Shown piece by piece: positions 27,084 to 36,170 of a stretch of 64,000 bases of DNA (the first letter of the stretch is position 1; every line of letters begins with the position of its first letter). The stretch lies in the NCBI RefSeq assembly GCF_018138145.1, contig NZ_CP073104.1, positions 4,841,001 through 4,905,000 of the forward strand, given 5' to 3'. The DNA comes from Pseudomonas sp. SCA2728.1_7 (GTDB taxonomy: Bacteria > Pseudomonadota > Gammaproteobacteria > Pseudomonadales > Pseudomonadaceae). The position numbers and the translations under genes are program-made. The notes beneath the pieces are model-generated. The model was not told the origin of the DNA, searched no databases, and saw only the letters and a program-made list of their open reading frames with translations.

Positions 27084-27121
27084 AAAAGCCCCTGTCACTG
27101 ATGAAGTGACAGGGGCTTTTT
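27084..27121. terminator. Bidirectional terminator between ftnA and uvrA
   Basis: A 12-bp perfect stem (27088-27099 with 27105-27116) closes a GATGA loop, with A6 on the left and T5 on the right. It can end ftnA (forward) and uvrA (reverse). Confidence 0.92.
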
Positions 27122-27133
27122 CATGCCCGGCGT

Positions 27134-29968
27134 TTAAGCCCGATCACGGATCAGCAATGGCTTGAGGTAATGGCCGGTGTGAGATTGCTTCATCTCGGCC
27201 ACATCCTCAGGCGTGCCGGTGGCAATGATCTGCCCACCTTTGGAGCCGCCCTCCGGCCCCAGATCGACCAGCCAGTCGGCCGTCTTGATCACATCGAGGT
27301 TGTGTTCGATCACCACCACGGTGTTGCCGTGGTCACGCAGACGATGCAGCACGTCGAGCAATTGCTGAATATCCGCGAAGTGCAAACCGGTGGTCGGTTC
27401 ATCGAGGATGTACAGGGTCTTGCCGGTATCGCGCTTCGACAGTTCGCGGGACAGCTTGACCCGCTGCGCCTCACCGCCGGACAACGTCGTCGCCGACTGT
27501 CCGAGCTTGATGTACGACAGACCGACATCCATCAGCGTTTGCAGCTTGCGCGCCAGCGCCGGCACCGCGTCGAAGAACACTCGGGCTTCCTCGATGGTCA
27601 TTTCGAGGGTTTCGTGGATGCTCTTGCCCTTGTATTTGATCTCAAGGGTTTCGCGGTTGTAGCGCTTGCTCTTGCACACGTCGCACGGCACGTAGATGTC
27701 TGGCAGGAAGTGCATTTCTACCTTGATCAGACCATCGCCCTGGCACGCTTCACAACGACCGCCCTTGACGTTGAAGGAGAAACGTCCCGGACCGTAACCA
27801 CGAGAGCGTGATTCGGGCACGCCGGCGAACAGTTCACGGATCGGCGTAAACAGCCCTGTATACGTCGCAGGGTTAGAGCGTGGCGTACGGCCAATCGGGC
27901 TCTGGTCGATGTCGACGACTTTGTCGAGATGCTCCAGACCTTTGATGCTGTCGTGCGCTGCCGCTTCCAGGGTGGTCGCGCCGTTTAGGGCCGTGGCGCT
28001 CAGCGGGAACAGCGTGTTGTTGATCAGCGTCGATTTGCCCGAGCCGGACACGCCGGTGACGCACGTCAGCAGACCGATCGGGATATCCAGATCGACATTG
28101 CGCAGGTTGTTACCGCGCGCCCCTTTGAGCGACAGATTGAGCTTCTTGTTGCGCGGTGTACGTTTGGCCGGCACTTCAATCTTCACCCGGCCCGACAGGT
28201 ATTTGCCAGTCAGGGAATCCGGGTGTGCCATGACTTCCGCCGGCGTACCTTCGGCAACGATCTGCCCACCGTGCACCCCGGCGCCGGGGCCGATATCGAC
28301 GACATAGTCAGCCAGACGAATCGCATCTTCGTCGTGCTCAACCACGATTACCGTGTTACCGATGTCGCGCAGGTGCTTGAGCGTGCCGAGCAGTCGGTCG
28401 TTATCACGCTGATGCAAGCCGATGGACGGTTCGTCGAGGATGTACAACACGCCCACCAGGCCAGCGCCGATCTGGCTGGCCAGACGAATCCGTTGCGCCT
28501 CGCCACCGGAAAGGGTGTCAGCGCTGCGATCCAGCGACAGATAGTCGAGACCGACGTTGACGAGAAACTGCAGACGCTCACGGATTTCCTTGAGAATCTT
28601 GTCCGCGATCTCGCCACGGCGGCCGGTCATCTTCAGCTGGCCGAAGTATTCGCAAGCATCACCGATCGGCAGATTGGTCACTGCCGGCAATGTCTTCTCG
28701 CCAACCCAAACGTGCCGCGCCTCGCGACGCAGGCGCGTGCCACGGCAATCCGGGCACGACTGAGTGCTGAGGAACTTGGCCAGCTCTTCGCGCACGCTTG
28801 CCGACTCGGTCTCGCGGTAGCGACGCTCAAGGTTCGGCACGATGCCTTCGAACGGGTGCGAACGTTTGACGATATCGCCACGGTCGTTGAGGTATTTGAA
28901 GTCGACGTTCTGCGAGCCGCTGCCGTGCAGGATGAATTTCTGCTGATCGGCCGGCAGTTCGTTGAACGGAACTTCGAGGCTGAAACCGTAGTGCGAGGCC
29001 AGTGAGCCGAGCATCTGGAAGTAGTAGACGTTGCGCCGGTCCCAGCCGCGGATCGCACCCTCGGCCAAAGTCAGGTCGCCGTTGACCAACCGCTTGATGT
29101 CGAAGAACTGCTTCACGCCCAGGCCATCACAGGTCGGGCAAGCGCCGGCCGGGTTGTTGAAGGAGAACAGCTTGGGTTCCAGTTCGCTGATCGCATGGCC
29201 GCAGATCGGGCAGGCGAAGCGCGCGGAGAAGATCATCTCTTCGCCCGGCTCATCGTCCATCGGCGCCACCAGTGCAATGCCGTCCGCCAGTTTCAGCGCA
29301 GTCTCGAAAGACTCGGCCAGACGTTGCTGCAGATCGGCGCGCACCTTGAAGCGGTCAACGATTACATCGATCGAGTGCTTCTTCTGTTTATCCAGTTTCG
29401 GCAGTTCGTCGAGCTCACAGATGCGGCCGTTGACCCGGGCGCGAACGAAACCTTGTGCGCGCAGCTCTTCGAAGACCGAAAGGTGTTCACCTTTACGCTC
29501 GCGGATCACCGGGGCCAACAGCATCAGTTTGCTGCCTTCCGGCTGCGCCAGCACCAGGTCAACCATCTGGCTGACGGTCTGCGCTTCCAGTGGAATATCG
29601 TGATCCGGGCAGCGCGGCGTACCGACGCGGGCATAGAGCAGGCGCAGATAGTCGTAGATTTCGGTGATGGTGCCGACCGTGGAGCGCGGGTTGTGCGAGG
29701 TCGACTTCTGTTCGATGGAGATCGCCGGCGACAGGCCTTCGATGGTGTCGACGTCGGGTTTTTCCATCATCGACAGGAACTGGCGGGCGTAGGCCGACAG
29801 TGATTCGACATAGCGGCGCTGACCTTCGGCGTACAGTGTGTCGAAGGCCAGGGACGACTTGCCGGATCCGGACAGGCCGGTGATGACGATCAGCTTGTCC
29901 CGTGGCAGGGTCAGGTCGATGTTCTTCAGGTTGTGGGTACGGGCCCCACGTATCAGGATCTTGTCCAA
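27134..29968 (-). CDS. uvrA: Excinuclease ABC subunit A
   Basis: The 944-residue UvrA is the damage-recognition ATPase of nucleotide excision repair. The start is TTG at 29968 ([18 protein letters not shown]), with GAGG just upstream; the longer open frame to 30040 adds unconserved residues. Two ABC modules are complete: Walker A GLSGSGKS at 31-38 and GVSGSGKST in the second half, each with LSGGEAQR and DEP motifs. Zinc-binding cysteines occur at CPICGH...CPTC and CEACQG...CDVC. A transporter gene lies between it and ssb, unlike E. coli. No convincing LexA box was found. Confidence 0.97.
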   Translation of the reverse strand: MDKILIRGARTHNLKNIDLTLPRDKLIVITGLSGSGKSSLAFDTLYAEGQRRYVESLSAYARQFLSMMEKPDVDTIEGLSPAISIEQKSTSHNPRSTVGTITEIYDYLRLLYARVGTPRCPDHDIPLEAQTVSQMVDLVLAQPEGSKLMLLAPVIRERKGEHLSVFEELRAQGFVRARVNGRICELDELPKLDKQKKHSIDVIVDRFKVRADLQQRLAESFETALKLADGIALVAPMDDEPGEEMIFSARFACPICGHAISELEPKLFSFNNPAGACPTCDGLGVKQFFDIKRLVNGDLTLAEGAIRGWDRRNVYYFQMLGSLASHYGFSLEVPFNELPADQQKFILHGSGSQNVDFKYLNDRGDIVKRSHPFEGIVPNLERRYRETESASVREELAKFLSTQSCPDCRGTRLRREARHVWVGEKTLPAVTNLPIGDACEYFGQLKMTGRRGEIADKILKEIRERLQFLVNVGLDYLSLDRSADTLSGGEAQRIRLASQIGAGLVGVLYILDEPSIGLHQRDNDRLLGTLKHLRDIGNTVIVVEHDEDAIRLADYVVDIGPGAGVHGGQIVAEGTPAEVMAHPDSLTGKYLSGRVKIEVPAKRTPRNKKLNLSLKGARGNNLRNVDLDIPIGLLTCVTGVSGSGKSTLINNTLFPLSATALNGATTLEAAAHDSIKGLEHLDKVVDIDQSPIGRTPRSNPATYTGLFTPIRELFAGVPESRSRGYGPGRFSFNVKGGRCEACQGDGLIKVEMHFLPDIYVPCDVCKSKRYNRETLEIKYKGKSIHETLEMTIEEARVFFDAVPALARKLQTLMDVGLSYIKLGQSATTLSGGEAQRVKLSRELSKRDTGKTLYILDEPTTGLHFADIQQLLDVLHRLRDHGNTVVVIEHNLDVIKTADWLVDLGPEGGSKGGQIIATGTPEDVAEMKQSHTGHYLKPLLIRDRA

Positions 29969-30159
29969 AGTGGCCTCGCTCGGCGGGCGTCGAAAACGTA
30001 GGAGTATACGGGCAAATACTGGATGGATGCACACTATCAAACGAAGGGTTTTTTGCCCCGGATGAAGAGAGTTTCATCTATACGCGTCAAAGCGTCGCGA
30101 TATACCCCGTCTTCCGATGGGACTGGTAGAATCGCCGCCGGTTCACACGAGGTTTTTCC

Positions 30160-31557
30160 ATGCACGATCCCCACAGCGAACGCATGAGTGGCAGCGAGAC
30201 CCGCGCGGCGAGCGGTCTGGCCCTGGTGTTCGCCTTCCGTATGCTTGGCATGTTCATGGTGTTGCCGGTACTGGCGACCTACGGCATGGATCTGGCAGGC
30301 GCGACCCCGGCCCTGATCGGGTTGGCTATCGGCGCTTACGGCCTCACTCAGGCGATTTTCCAGATTCCGTTCGGGATCATTTCCGACCGCATAGGCCGTC
30401 GTCCGGTGATTTACCTCGGGCTGATCGTCTTTGCCCTCGGCAGTGTGCTGGCGTCTCAGGCCGACTCGATCTGGGGCGTCATCGCTGGCCGGATCCTGCA
30501 GGGCGCCGGGGCGATTTCCGCTGCGGTCATGGCGCTGCTTTCCGACCTGACCCGCGAACAACATCGCACCAAAGCGATGGCCATGATCGGTATGACCATC
30601 GGTCTGTCGTTCGCCGTGGCCATGGTGGTTGGGCCGCTGTTGACCCGTGCTTTCGGGCTCTCTGGATTGTTTCTTGCCACCGGCGGCATGGCGCTGGTGG
30701 GCATCGTCATCGTGATGTTCATGGTGCCGAAATCCACCGGGCCGTTGACTCATCGCGAGTCCGGCGTGGCGCGTCAGGCCTTGATGCCGACGCTCAAGCA
30801 TCCGGACTTGCTGCGACTCGATCTGGGCATCTTTGTGTTACATGCCATGTTGATGTCGAGCTTCGTTGCATTGCCCCTGGCGCTGGTGGAAAAAGCCGGT
30901 TTGCCCAAGGAACAGCACTGGTGGGTCTACCTCACCGCGCTGCTGATTTCGTTCTTCGCCATGATCCCGTTCATCATCTATGGCGAGAAGAAACGCAAAA
31001 TGAAACGAGTTTTGCTCGGCGCCGTCATGACGCTGATGCTGACTGAGCTATTCTTCTGGCAGTTCGGCGACAGCCTGCGGGCTCTGGTGATCGGTACGGT
31101 GGTGTTCTTCACTGCGTTCAATCTGCTGGAGGCTTCATTGCCGTCGCTGATCAGCAAGGTTTCACCGGCGGGCGGGAAGGGCACGGCGATGGGCGTGTAT
31201 TCCACCAGCCAGTTCCTCGGTTCGGCACTCGGCGGGATACTCGGCGGCTGGCTGTTTCAGCATGGCGGTCTGTCGGTTGTGTTCCTTGGATGTGCCGGGC
31301 TGGCTGCACTTTGGTTGGCCTTTGCTGTTACCATGCGTGAACCTCCCTACGTGACGAGCCTGCGCTTGCCGTTGTCGCCCGAAGCGATCCGCGAAGCGGG
31401 TCTGGTCGAGCGCCTCAAGGCCCTCGTAGGGGTAACCGATGCAGTGATAGTCGCCGATGAAGCGGCTGTTTACATCAAACTGGACAAAGAATTAGTGGAT
31501 CGCGACACCCTCGAACGCCTGGTGAACAACCCGGCCGGGGCTGCTTGCGAAGCCTAG
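30160..31557 (+). CDS. Major facilitator superfamily transporter, YajR-like
   Basis: The 465-residue protein shows twelve hydrophobic segments, the loop 2-3 MFS motif DRIGRRPV (about residue 78), and a soluble tail (about 400-460, VERLKALVGVTDAVIVADEAAVYIKLD) resembling the ferredoxin-like domain of E. coli YajR. It is probably a drug or metabolite proton antiporter in the inner membrane; the substrate is unknown. It is divergent from uvrA and only nine bases ahead of ssb, so ssb may be co-transcribed. GAGG precedes the ATG. Confidence 0.85.
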   Translation: MHDPHSERMSGSETRAASGLALVFAFRMLGMFMVLPVLATYGMDLAGATPALIGLAIGAYGLTQAIFQIPFGIISDRIGRRPVIYLGLIVFALGSVLASQADSIWGVIAGRILQGAGAISAAVMALLSDLTREQHRTKAMAMIGMTIGLSFAVAMVVGPLLTRAFGLSGLFLATGGMALVGIVIVMFMVPKSTGPLTHRESGVARQALMPTLKHPDLLRLDLGIFVLHAMLMSSFVALPLALVEKAGLPKEQHWWVYLTALLISFFAMIPFIIYGEKKRKMKRVLLGAVMTLMLTELFFWQFGDSLRALVIGTVVFFTAFNLLEASLPSLISKVSPAGGKGTAMGVYSTSQFLGSALGGILGGWLFQHGGLSVVFLGCAGLAALWLAFAVTMREPPYVTSLRLPLSPEAIREAGLVERLKALVGVTDAVIVADEAAVYIKLDKELVDRDTLERLVNNPAGAACEA

Positions 31558-31566
31558 GAGAACGTT

Positions 31567-32091
31567 ATGGCCCGTGGGGTTAACAAAGTCATATTGGTCG
31601 GCACTTGCGGCCAGGATCCCGAAGTTCGCTACCTGCCTAACGGTAACGCCGTGACCAACCTGAGTCTGGCCACCAGCGAACAATGGACCGACAAGCAAAC
31701 CGGTCAGAAGGTCGAGAAGACCGAGTGGCACCGTGTTTCGATGTTCGGCAAGGTTGCGGAAATCGCCGGCGAATACCTGCGCAAGGGTTCGCAGGTTTAC
31801 ATCGAAGGCAAGCTGCAGACCCGTGAGTGGGAAAAAGACGGTATCAAGCGTTACACCACCGAAATCGTGGTCGACATGCAAGGCACCATGCAGCTGCTCG
31901 GCGGCCGTCCACAGCAGGGCGACCAACAAGGCGGTGGCAACAACTACCAGCAGTCCGCTCCAGCGCCACGCCAGCAGGCGCCGCGTCCGCAGCAGTCGGC
32001 TCCACAGCAGCGTTCGGCTCCTGCTCCACAGCAGGCCGCACCGCAACCGGCTCCGGATTTCGACAGCTTTGATGACGATATTCCGTTCTGA
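31567..32091 (+). CDS. ssb: Single-stranded DNA-binding protein
   Basis: The 174-residue SSB has an N-terminal OB fold (about 1-110, [20 protein letters not shown]), a Gln/Pro-rich linker (about 112-163) and the acidic tip DDDIPF that recruits repair and replication proteins. It protects single-stranded DNA at forks. AGGAG precedes the ATG. The Gln-Gln-rich linker is low complexity, as is usual for the family. Confidence 0.97.
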   Translation: MARGVNKVILVGTCGQDPEVRYLPNGNAVTNLSLATSEQWTDKQTGQKVEKTEWHRVSMFGKVAEIAGEYLRKGSQVYIEGKLQTREWEKDGIKRYTTEIVVDMQGTMQLLGGRPQQGDQQGGGNNYQQSAPAPRQQAPRPQQSAPQQRSAPAPQQAAPQPAPDFDSFDDDIPF

Positions 32092-32115
32092 TTCGCTGCT
32101 GTAACCGCTGCAAAT

Positions 32116-32152
32116 AAAAAGGCCCGTCGCTTAAACGACGGGCCTTTTTTTG
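32116..32152 (+). terminator. Intrinsic terminator after ssb
   Basis: GGCCCGTCG (32121-32129) pairs with CGACGGGCC (32136-32144), preceded by A5 and followed by a run of seven T. Strong intrinsic terminator. Confidence 0.93.
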
Positions 32153-32186
32153 TGGAGCAAATAACCTGCAATCCCCCCCCGATCAA

Positions 32187-32277
32187 CTGTGGGAGCGAGC
32201 CTGCTCGCGAAGGCGTCGGTCAGTTCAAAAAATGGTTGAATGACACACCGCTTTCGCGAGCAGGCTCGCTCCCACAG
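32187..32277. repeat. REP doublet, outward-GTGGGAG configuration
   Basis: CTGTGGGAGCGAGCCTGCTC at the left and its inverted copy at the right flank about 36 bases. The pair lies between the convergent ssb and yjfC-like genes. A C8 run sits just before it (32173-32180). Confidence 0.9.
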
Positions 32278-32291
32278 AAGGGATTCGGGTT

Positions 32292-33449
32292 TCAATCAAG
32301 GATCAGATGCGGCAGAAACCGGCTCGAATCTTTAGTGATCAGGCTGTTGTCTTCCCTTACACCAATCCCCGCTGCCTGATCGCCAATCACCCAGGAACCG
32401 ATCAACGTGTAGCTGTCACCAAATTTCGGCAATGGCGCAAATTCCTGCAGGATAAACGGTGCATCCGTGTAGGGTCCGTCCTCTTTGACGATCAGACCAT
32501 CAGCCGTTTGCAACTCGATGTTCGCGCCCTCGCGGGAAAAGTACGGCTTGCGTACCCAGCCTTTAGGCACCGCGCTTGCCGGGTTCGGGTCGAGATGCGC
32601 CGCCAGCAGATTCGGATGCCCTTTGTGCATTTCCCACAGCAACGGCAGTGCACCCTTGTTCGACAGAATCGCCTTCCACGCCGGTTCGAAAAACTGCGTA
32701 TCGCACTCGGCAATCGCCGCGCCGAACGGCTCGTGGAAGATGAATTCCCAGGCATGCAGCTTGAACAGATGCGGGATCCAGCGATCTTCCAGATCGACAA
32801 AACGCCCTTCAGCCGTCAAGCCGATGTCTTCAATATCGATGTGCCGTGATTCGATGCCGACCTTCTCGGCGATCAACCGCAGGTAATCCGTGGTGCCCTT
32901 GTCTTCGACCGACTCTTTCATCGAAGCAAAGTAGAACGGACGCTTCAGCTGTAATTCGGCGAAGGCCTGGTGCAACTGGGTGTCGATGCTGTTGAACTGG
33001 TCGGCATGACGCGGCAGCGTGCCGCGCTCGATGCATTGTTCCAGCCAGCCCCATTGAAACGCCGCCGCTTCATAAAGACTGGTCGGCGTGTCGTAGTTGA
33101 GCTCCAACAGTTTTGCCGGGCCGTTGCCGCTGTAGGAAAAGTCCATGCGGCCGTACAGATGCGGATGACCTTCCAGCCAGGAAGTACGGATCATGTCGTA
33201 GTACGGCGCCGGGATGCTCAGGCGATCCAGCAGTTCCTCGCTGTGCACCACACGGTCGACCAGGTCCATGCACATCTCGTGCAGTTCGGTGGTCGGGTCC
33301 TCAAGATCGTTTTCGATCTGCGCGAGCGTGAACTGGTAGTACGCGCTTTCGTCCCAGTACGGCTCGTCGTCGATGGTGTGGAACATGAAGCCGAGGCTTT
33401 CGGCGGTCTGTTTCCAGTCGGGGCGCTCGGCGCAGAGGATCTTCTTCAT
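32292..33449 (-). CDS. yjfC: Glutathionylspermidine-synthase-like ATP-grasp ligase (YjfC/YgiC type)
   Basis: The 385-residue protein has the size of E. coli YjfC and YgiC. It corresponds to the synthetase domain of glutathionylspermidine synthase without the amidase domain. ATP-grasp features include ELNYDTPTS (about 116-124) and KPYFSREGANIEL (301-313), with the Lys and Arg expected to bind ATP phosphates. The true substrate of the stand-alone family is unknown; amide ligation to a peptide or amine is inferred. It is the last gene of a yjfI-J-K-L-M-C-ordered operon, two bases after the DUF1190 gene. Confidence 0.85.
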   Translation of the reverse strand: MKKILCAERPDWKQTAESLGFMFHTIDDEPYWDESAYYQFTLAQIENDLEDPTTELHEMCMDLVDRVVHSEELLDRLSIPAPYYDMIRTSWLEGHPHLYGRMDFSYSGNGPAKLLELNYDTPTSLYEAAAFQWGWLEQCIERGTLPRHADQFNSIDTQLHQAFAELQLKRPFYFASMKESVEDKGTTDYLRLIAEKVGIESRHIDIEDIGLTAEGRFVDLEDRWIPHLFKLHAWEFIFHEPFGAAIAECDTQFFEPAWKAILSNKGALPLLWEMHKGHPNLLAAHLDPNPASAVPKGWVRKPYFSREGANIELQTADGLIVKEDGPYTDAPFILQEFAPLPKFGDSYTLIGSWVIGDQAAGIGVREDNSLITKDSSRFLPHLILD

Positions 33450-33451
33450 GG

Positions 33452-34144
33452 TCAGCTACTCGAACGACCAGAACCAGAACTGCTGCCCCAGCCACCCCAG
33501 CCGCTACGGGCGCTGGACTGGCTGCCGAAGCCGCCGCGTGACGTCGAAGAAGCCACGTTGACCGGTTTGCTTTTGCTGCTCTCGTAATCCGGCTGGCTGC
33601 GCGTCGTGGTTTCGGCTCTGCGGTACTGCGTCGAGGTGTTGTATGGCTGGCGCGTTTCGCGATCGCGGTAAACCGTGCGTTCGGCGTTGTTGCTCATCGC
33701 GTTGCCGATCAGCCAGCCGGTCAGCCAGCCATTTCCGCCACCGCTGGAGACGTGCGAAGTGCTTTGCACATTCTGCGCCGTTGCACTACCGGCGGGCATC
33801 TGGGCATTGGCGATGGCGTCGAGGTTCTGCGCCGGCTCACCTTCCTGCGGCACTTTGAAGCCGCCGAGTTTCGGCACGAAGCGGCCGTCGGAATTCTTCT
33901 GGCACCAGTCAGCGGCGAAATCTGCGTCGCACTTGGCCTTGGCGTCGTACGCCGGGGCGATGCGCCGGTGTTCGGTCAGAGCGGCGACGTAGGCGTTGGA
34001 GCAGACATCGGCAGCCACTTCGGCGTCGACGCACTGTTCCACGTTCTGGAAATTGCGCGGTTGATCCGCGGCTGTCACTTGGCCGGAAACGGCCATGGCC
34101 ACCGAAGCGGCAAGAGACAACTGAACGTATTTGCTGCGTTTCAT
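33452..34144 (-). CDS. yjfM: DUF1190 exported protein (YjfM/YgiB type)
   Basis: The 230-residue product starts with a signal peptide (MKRSKYVQLSLAASVAMAVS) and is predicted to be periplasmic or membrane-attached. Four cysteines (ECVDAEVAADVC, AKCDAD, DWC) could form disulfides. The C-terminal third is Gly/Ser/Arg-rich low complexity ending in SSSGSGRSSS, as in YgiB homologues. In E. coli, DUF1190 genes adjoin the YgiC/YjfC ligases, so it is a plausible substrate or partner of the downstream ligase (inference). No function is established. Confidence 0.8.
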   Translation of the reverse strand: MKRSKYVQLSLAASVAMAVSGQVTAADQPRNFQNVEQCVDAEVAADVCSNAYVAALTEHRRIAPAYDAKAKCDADFAADWCQKNSDGRFVPKLGGFKVPQEGEPAQNLDAIANAQMPAGSATAQNVQSTSHVSSGGGNGWLTGWLIGNAMSNNAERTVYRDRETRQPYNTSTQYRRAETTTRSQPDYESSKSKPVNVASSTSRGGFGSQSSARSGWGGWGSSSGSGRSSS

Positions 34145-34161
34145 CTAAGGCTTCCTGCCGA

Positions 34162-34587
34162 TCAGTTGGACGGTGTCATGCACGCGGCGTTGAGCATGCC
34201 GACGCTGATCGCGACCGCTGCAACGTAAATGCCGGAAGCGATTTCACCGTTGGCGATGCGCTGGGAGGTGCCTTTGAGCACAAGGCCCGTGGCAAGAAAC
34301 GCCAGCAGTTGCACGACGGCGGCAATCACCGCCCACAGTACGAAATCGAGAACATTGACCGAAAACGCAATCACGTTACTGGCCGGAATCGCGAAGCCGA
34401 TGATCGCGCCGGCCAAAGCGATGGCCGCGGCTACGTTGCCGGAGCGAATCAGCTCGAATTCCTTGTGCGGCGTGATGCGCGTGTAGACGAATTGAAACAG
34501 CATGAACAGCAGTACGGCGCCGATGAGGTAGACGACGAAACCGACCAGCGCGGTTTTGTTCAGGGAAACGGCCAGCACTTCCAGCAT
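34162..34587 (-). CDS. yjfL: DUF350 inner-membrane protein (YjfL type)
   Basis: The 141-residue protein is almost entirely hydrophobic, with four transmembrane segments (about 10-32, 48-68, 75-97, 115-135). DUF350 proteins have two repeats of a two-helix unit; small polar or glycine residues (AIALAGAIIGFAIP) mark the first. The start at 34587 follows AGGAAG. It lies between yjfM- and yjfK-like genes. A channel or membrane-anchor role is possible but unproven. Confidence 0.82.
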   Translation of the reverse strand: MLEVLAVSLNKTALVGFVVYLIGAVLLFMLFQFVYTRITPHKEFELIRSGNVAAAIALAGAIIGFAIPASNVIAFSVNVLDFVLWAVIAAVVQLLAFLATGLVLKGTSQRIANGEIASGIYVAAVAISVGMLNAACMTPSN

Positions 34588-34602
34588 GTAAAACTTCCTT
34601 TT

Positions 34603-35253
34603 TTAAATGGTGCTCAGATCTGTCGTGTACAGCGAGATGCCGAGCGAGGTGCTCAGGCTGACGGTGCCTTCTTCATCCTGTTCGACGGAGAACAGCAGCA
34701 GTTCGCGGCGATCGGTCAGGCCGGTCTCGCGCGCATAAAGCATGGAGTGGTGTTCGATGGTGTAGCTCTCGTCCGGATTGACCACCTGTTCGGTCATCGG
34801 TACGAGTTCGGTCTGGCCGTGCTCGGTGCCCCACTCGCGGGTGTATTCGACACCTGCGTGGGTGTAGGTCGGCAGACCGATCGAGCTGTTGGGTCCGGCC
34901 AGGCGCTGCAGTTCGGCGTCACTGTTGACGGTCACGTAACTGAGGTAGTTGAACAGGGTGACCGATTCGATCTGATCGTCACCGGTGACGTGGATCTGCA
35001 GCCAGAAATCCTCGTCATTCATGTAATAGCGGTGCAGTTTATTGGACTGGCCGAGGTCGACCCAGCCGTGACTCCAGATCGCCTGATCGAAGGGCACGCG
35101 CACCGTGGTCGAGCCGTCGAGCAGCAGCGCCAGCGTCGTATCGAACCTGACAGCTTTGCCCTGAGCCAAGCCGAGTGGGCCACTGGCAACGGTCGATGTC
35201 GGCGCAGCGGTCTGCCAGTTGCTGGTGCCCAGCAAGTCTTTAAACCATCCCAT
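34603..35253 (-). CDS. yjfK: DUF2491 protein (YjfK type)
   Basis: The 216-residue soluble protein begins MGWFKDLLGTSNWQTAAPTS and has no signal peptide. It matches the length and N-terminus of the DUF2491/YjfK family, of unknown function. It is predicted to be cytoplasmic and rich in beta strands. A 201-base gap with a REP doublet separates it from the PspA-like gene upstream, while it is followed by the DUF350 gene after 15 bases. Confidence 0.78.
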   Translation of the reverse strand: MGWFKDLLGTSNWQTAAPTSTVASGPLGLAQGKAVRFDTTLALLLDGSTTVRVPFDQAIWSHGWVDLGQSNKLHRYYMNDEDFWLQIHVTGDDQIESVTLFNYLSYVTVNSDAELQRLAGPNSSIGLPTYTHAGVEYTREWGTEHGQTELVPMTEQVVNPDESYTIEHHSMLYARETGLTDRRELLLFSVEQDEEGTVSLSTSLGISLYTTDLSTI

Positions 35254-35346
35254 GGGTACGTTCCTTGAAGCGGGTGGAGGTGTTCGTCGGCGAAAAAAAC
35301 GTGGCTAGTGTACCGGGCTACGCGATCAACGACACGCCACAAACCA

Positions 35347-35436
35347 TGTAGGAGTGAGCCTGCTCGCGATGGCGGCGGTTCAGACAACACTGAGGTTGAA
35401 TGTTCCGGCCTCATCGCGAGCAGGCTCACTCCTACA
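35347..35436. repeat. REP doublet inside the yjf-type operon
   Basis: TGTAGGAGTGAGCCTGCTCG and its inverted copy flank about 38 bases. It lies between the PspA-like and DUF2491 genes of one reverse operon and could form an mRNA-stabilizing hairpin. Confidence 0.9.
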
Positions 35437-35454
35437 AGGGTTTTGTGCAAATGC

Positions 35455-36153
35455 TTACTGAGCGGACTTTTGCTTCAGGCGCTCAAGAATCGCATTGGCG
35501 CTGCCTTCGTTCGGCGTGATGCCGGCGTCGCGCAGTTTGCGTTCCAGGTCGTTGCCGGTCGAAGCGTCAGCCAGTTCGTCCGCCGCGCTCAGCTCGGCAG
35601 CACGTTGCTGCTGCTTGGCTTGCAGGCGGTTCAACGTACCGACGGCGGTTTCCAGTTTGCCATTGGCGCCACCGCTGGCGATGGAGGCGCTGACCTGGGC
35701 TTTCTGCACGCTTTCACGGGCCTTGGCCATGTCCACTTGCTGGCGCAGGCTCTTGATCCGCGACTCGGCTTTGCTGATGTCTTTGCGCATGTTTTCGGCG
35801 TAGGTGCCGAATTCGTCGCTCTGCTTTTTCTCAACATCCAGCTCGTTGGTCAGGGTGGAGATCGCTTCGGCCACTTCCAGCGCCAGGTCTTCACGGCCGG
35901 CGTTCAGCGCCGAGACCGCTTTGGCTTCCAGATCCTTGATCTTGGCGTCGTACTCGCTCACGCGGTCGGCCGCCAGTTTGTGCTTGGCCATGATAGTGAC
36001 CAGTTCGCGACGAGCGTTCGACAGCGCGCTGTCGGCGTCGCGGATTTCCTGATCGAGGATGCGCAGGGCCTGTTGGTCGGCGATCGCTTCGCCGACTTCA
36101 TTGGCGCCGCCGCGCAGTGCGGTGAACAACTTGCTCCAGATGGACTGAGTCAT
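35455..36153 (-). CDS. yjfJ: PspA/IM30 family membrane-stress protein (YjfJ type)
   Basis: The 232-residue protein is a long coiled coil with almost no hydrophobic stretch, typical of PspA/IM30 (ESCRT-III-like) proteins that polymerize on damaged inner membrane. It begins MTQSIWSKLFTALRGGANEV, an amphipathic helix suited to membrane binding, and extends in helices to about residue 190. The C-terminal tail (RKLRDAGITPNEGSANAILE) is typical of the YjfJ branch. It follows the yjfI-like gene by 17 bases. No pspF or pspBC genes are nearby, so it is not the classical psp locus. Confidence 0.85.
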   Translation of the reverse strand: MTQSIWSKLFTALRGGANEVGEAIADQQALRILDQEIRDADSALSNARRELVTIMAKHKLAADRVSEYDAKIKDLEAKAVSALNAGREDLALEVAEAISTLTNELDVEKKQSDEFGTYAENMRKDISKAESRIKSLRQQVDMAKARESVQKAQVSASIASGGANGKLETAVGTLNRLQAKQQQRAAELSAADELADASTGNDLERKLRDAGITPNEGSANAILERLKQKSAQ

Positions 36154-36170
36154 TGGATATTCCCTGTTGA

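Noticed and set aside
30019..30034. A possible LexA box before uvrA.
   Set aside because: It matches the CTGTATATATATACAG-type consensus at only 10 of 16 positions and ends in CAC, not CAG.
35254..35346. A second promoter directly before the DUF2491 gene.
   Set aside because: Only weak -35/-10 pairs with poor -10 boxes were found, so I do not call it.
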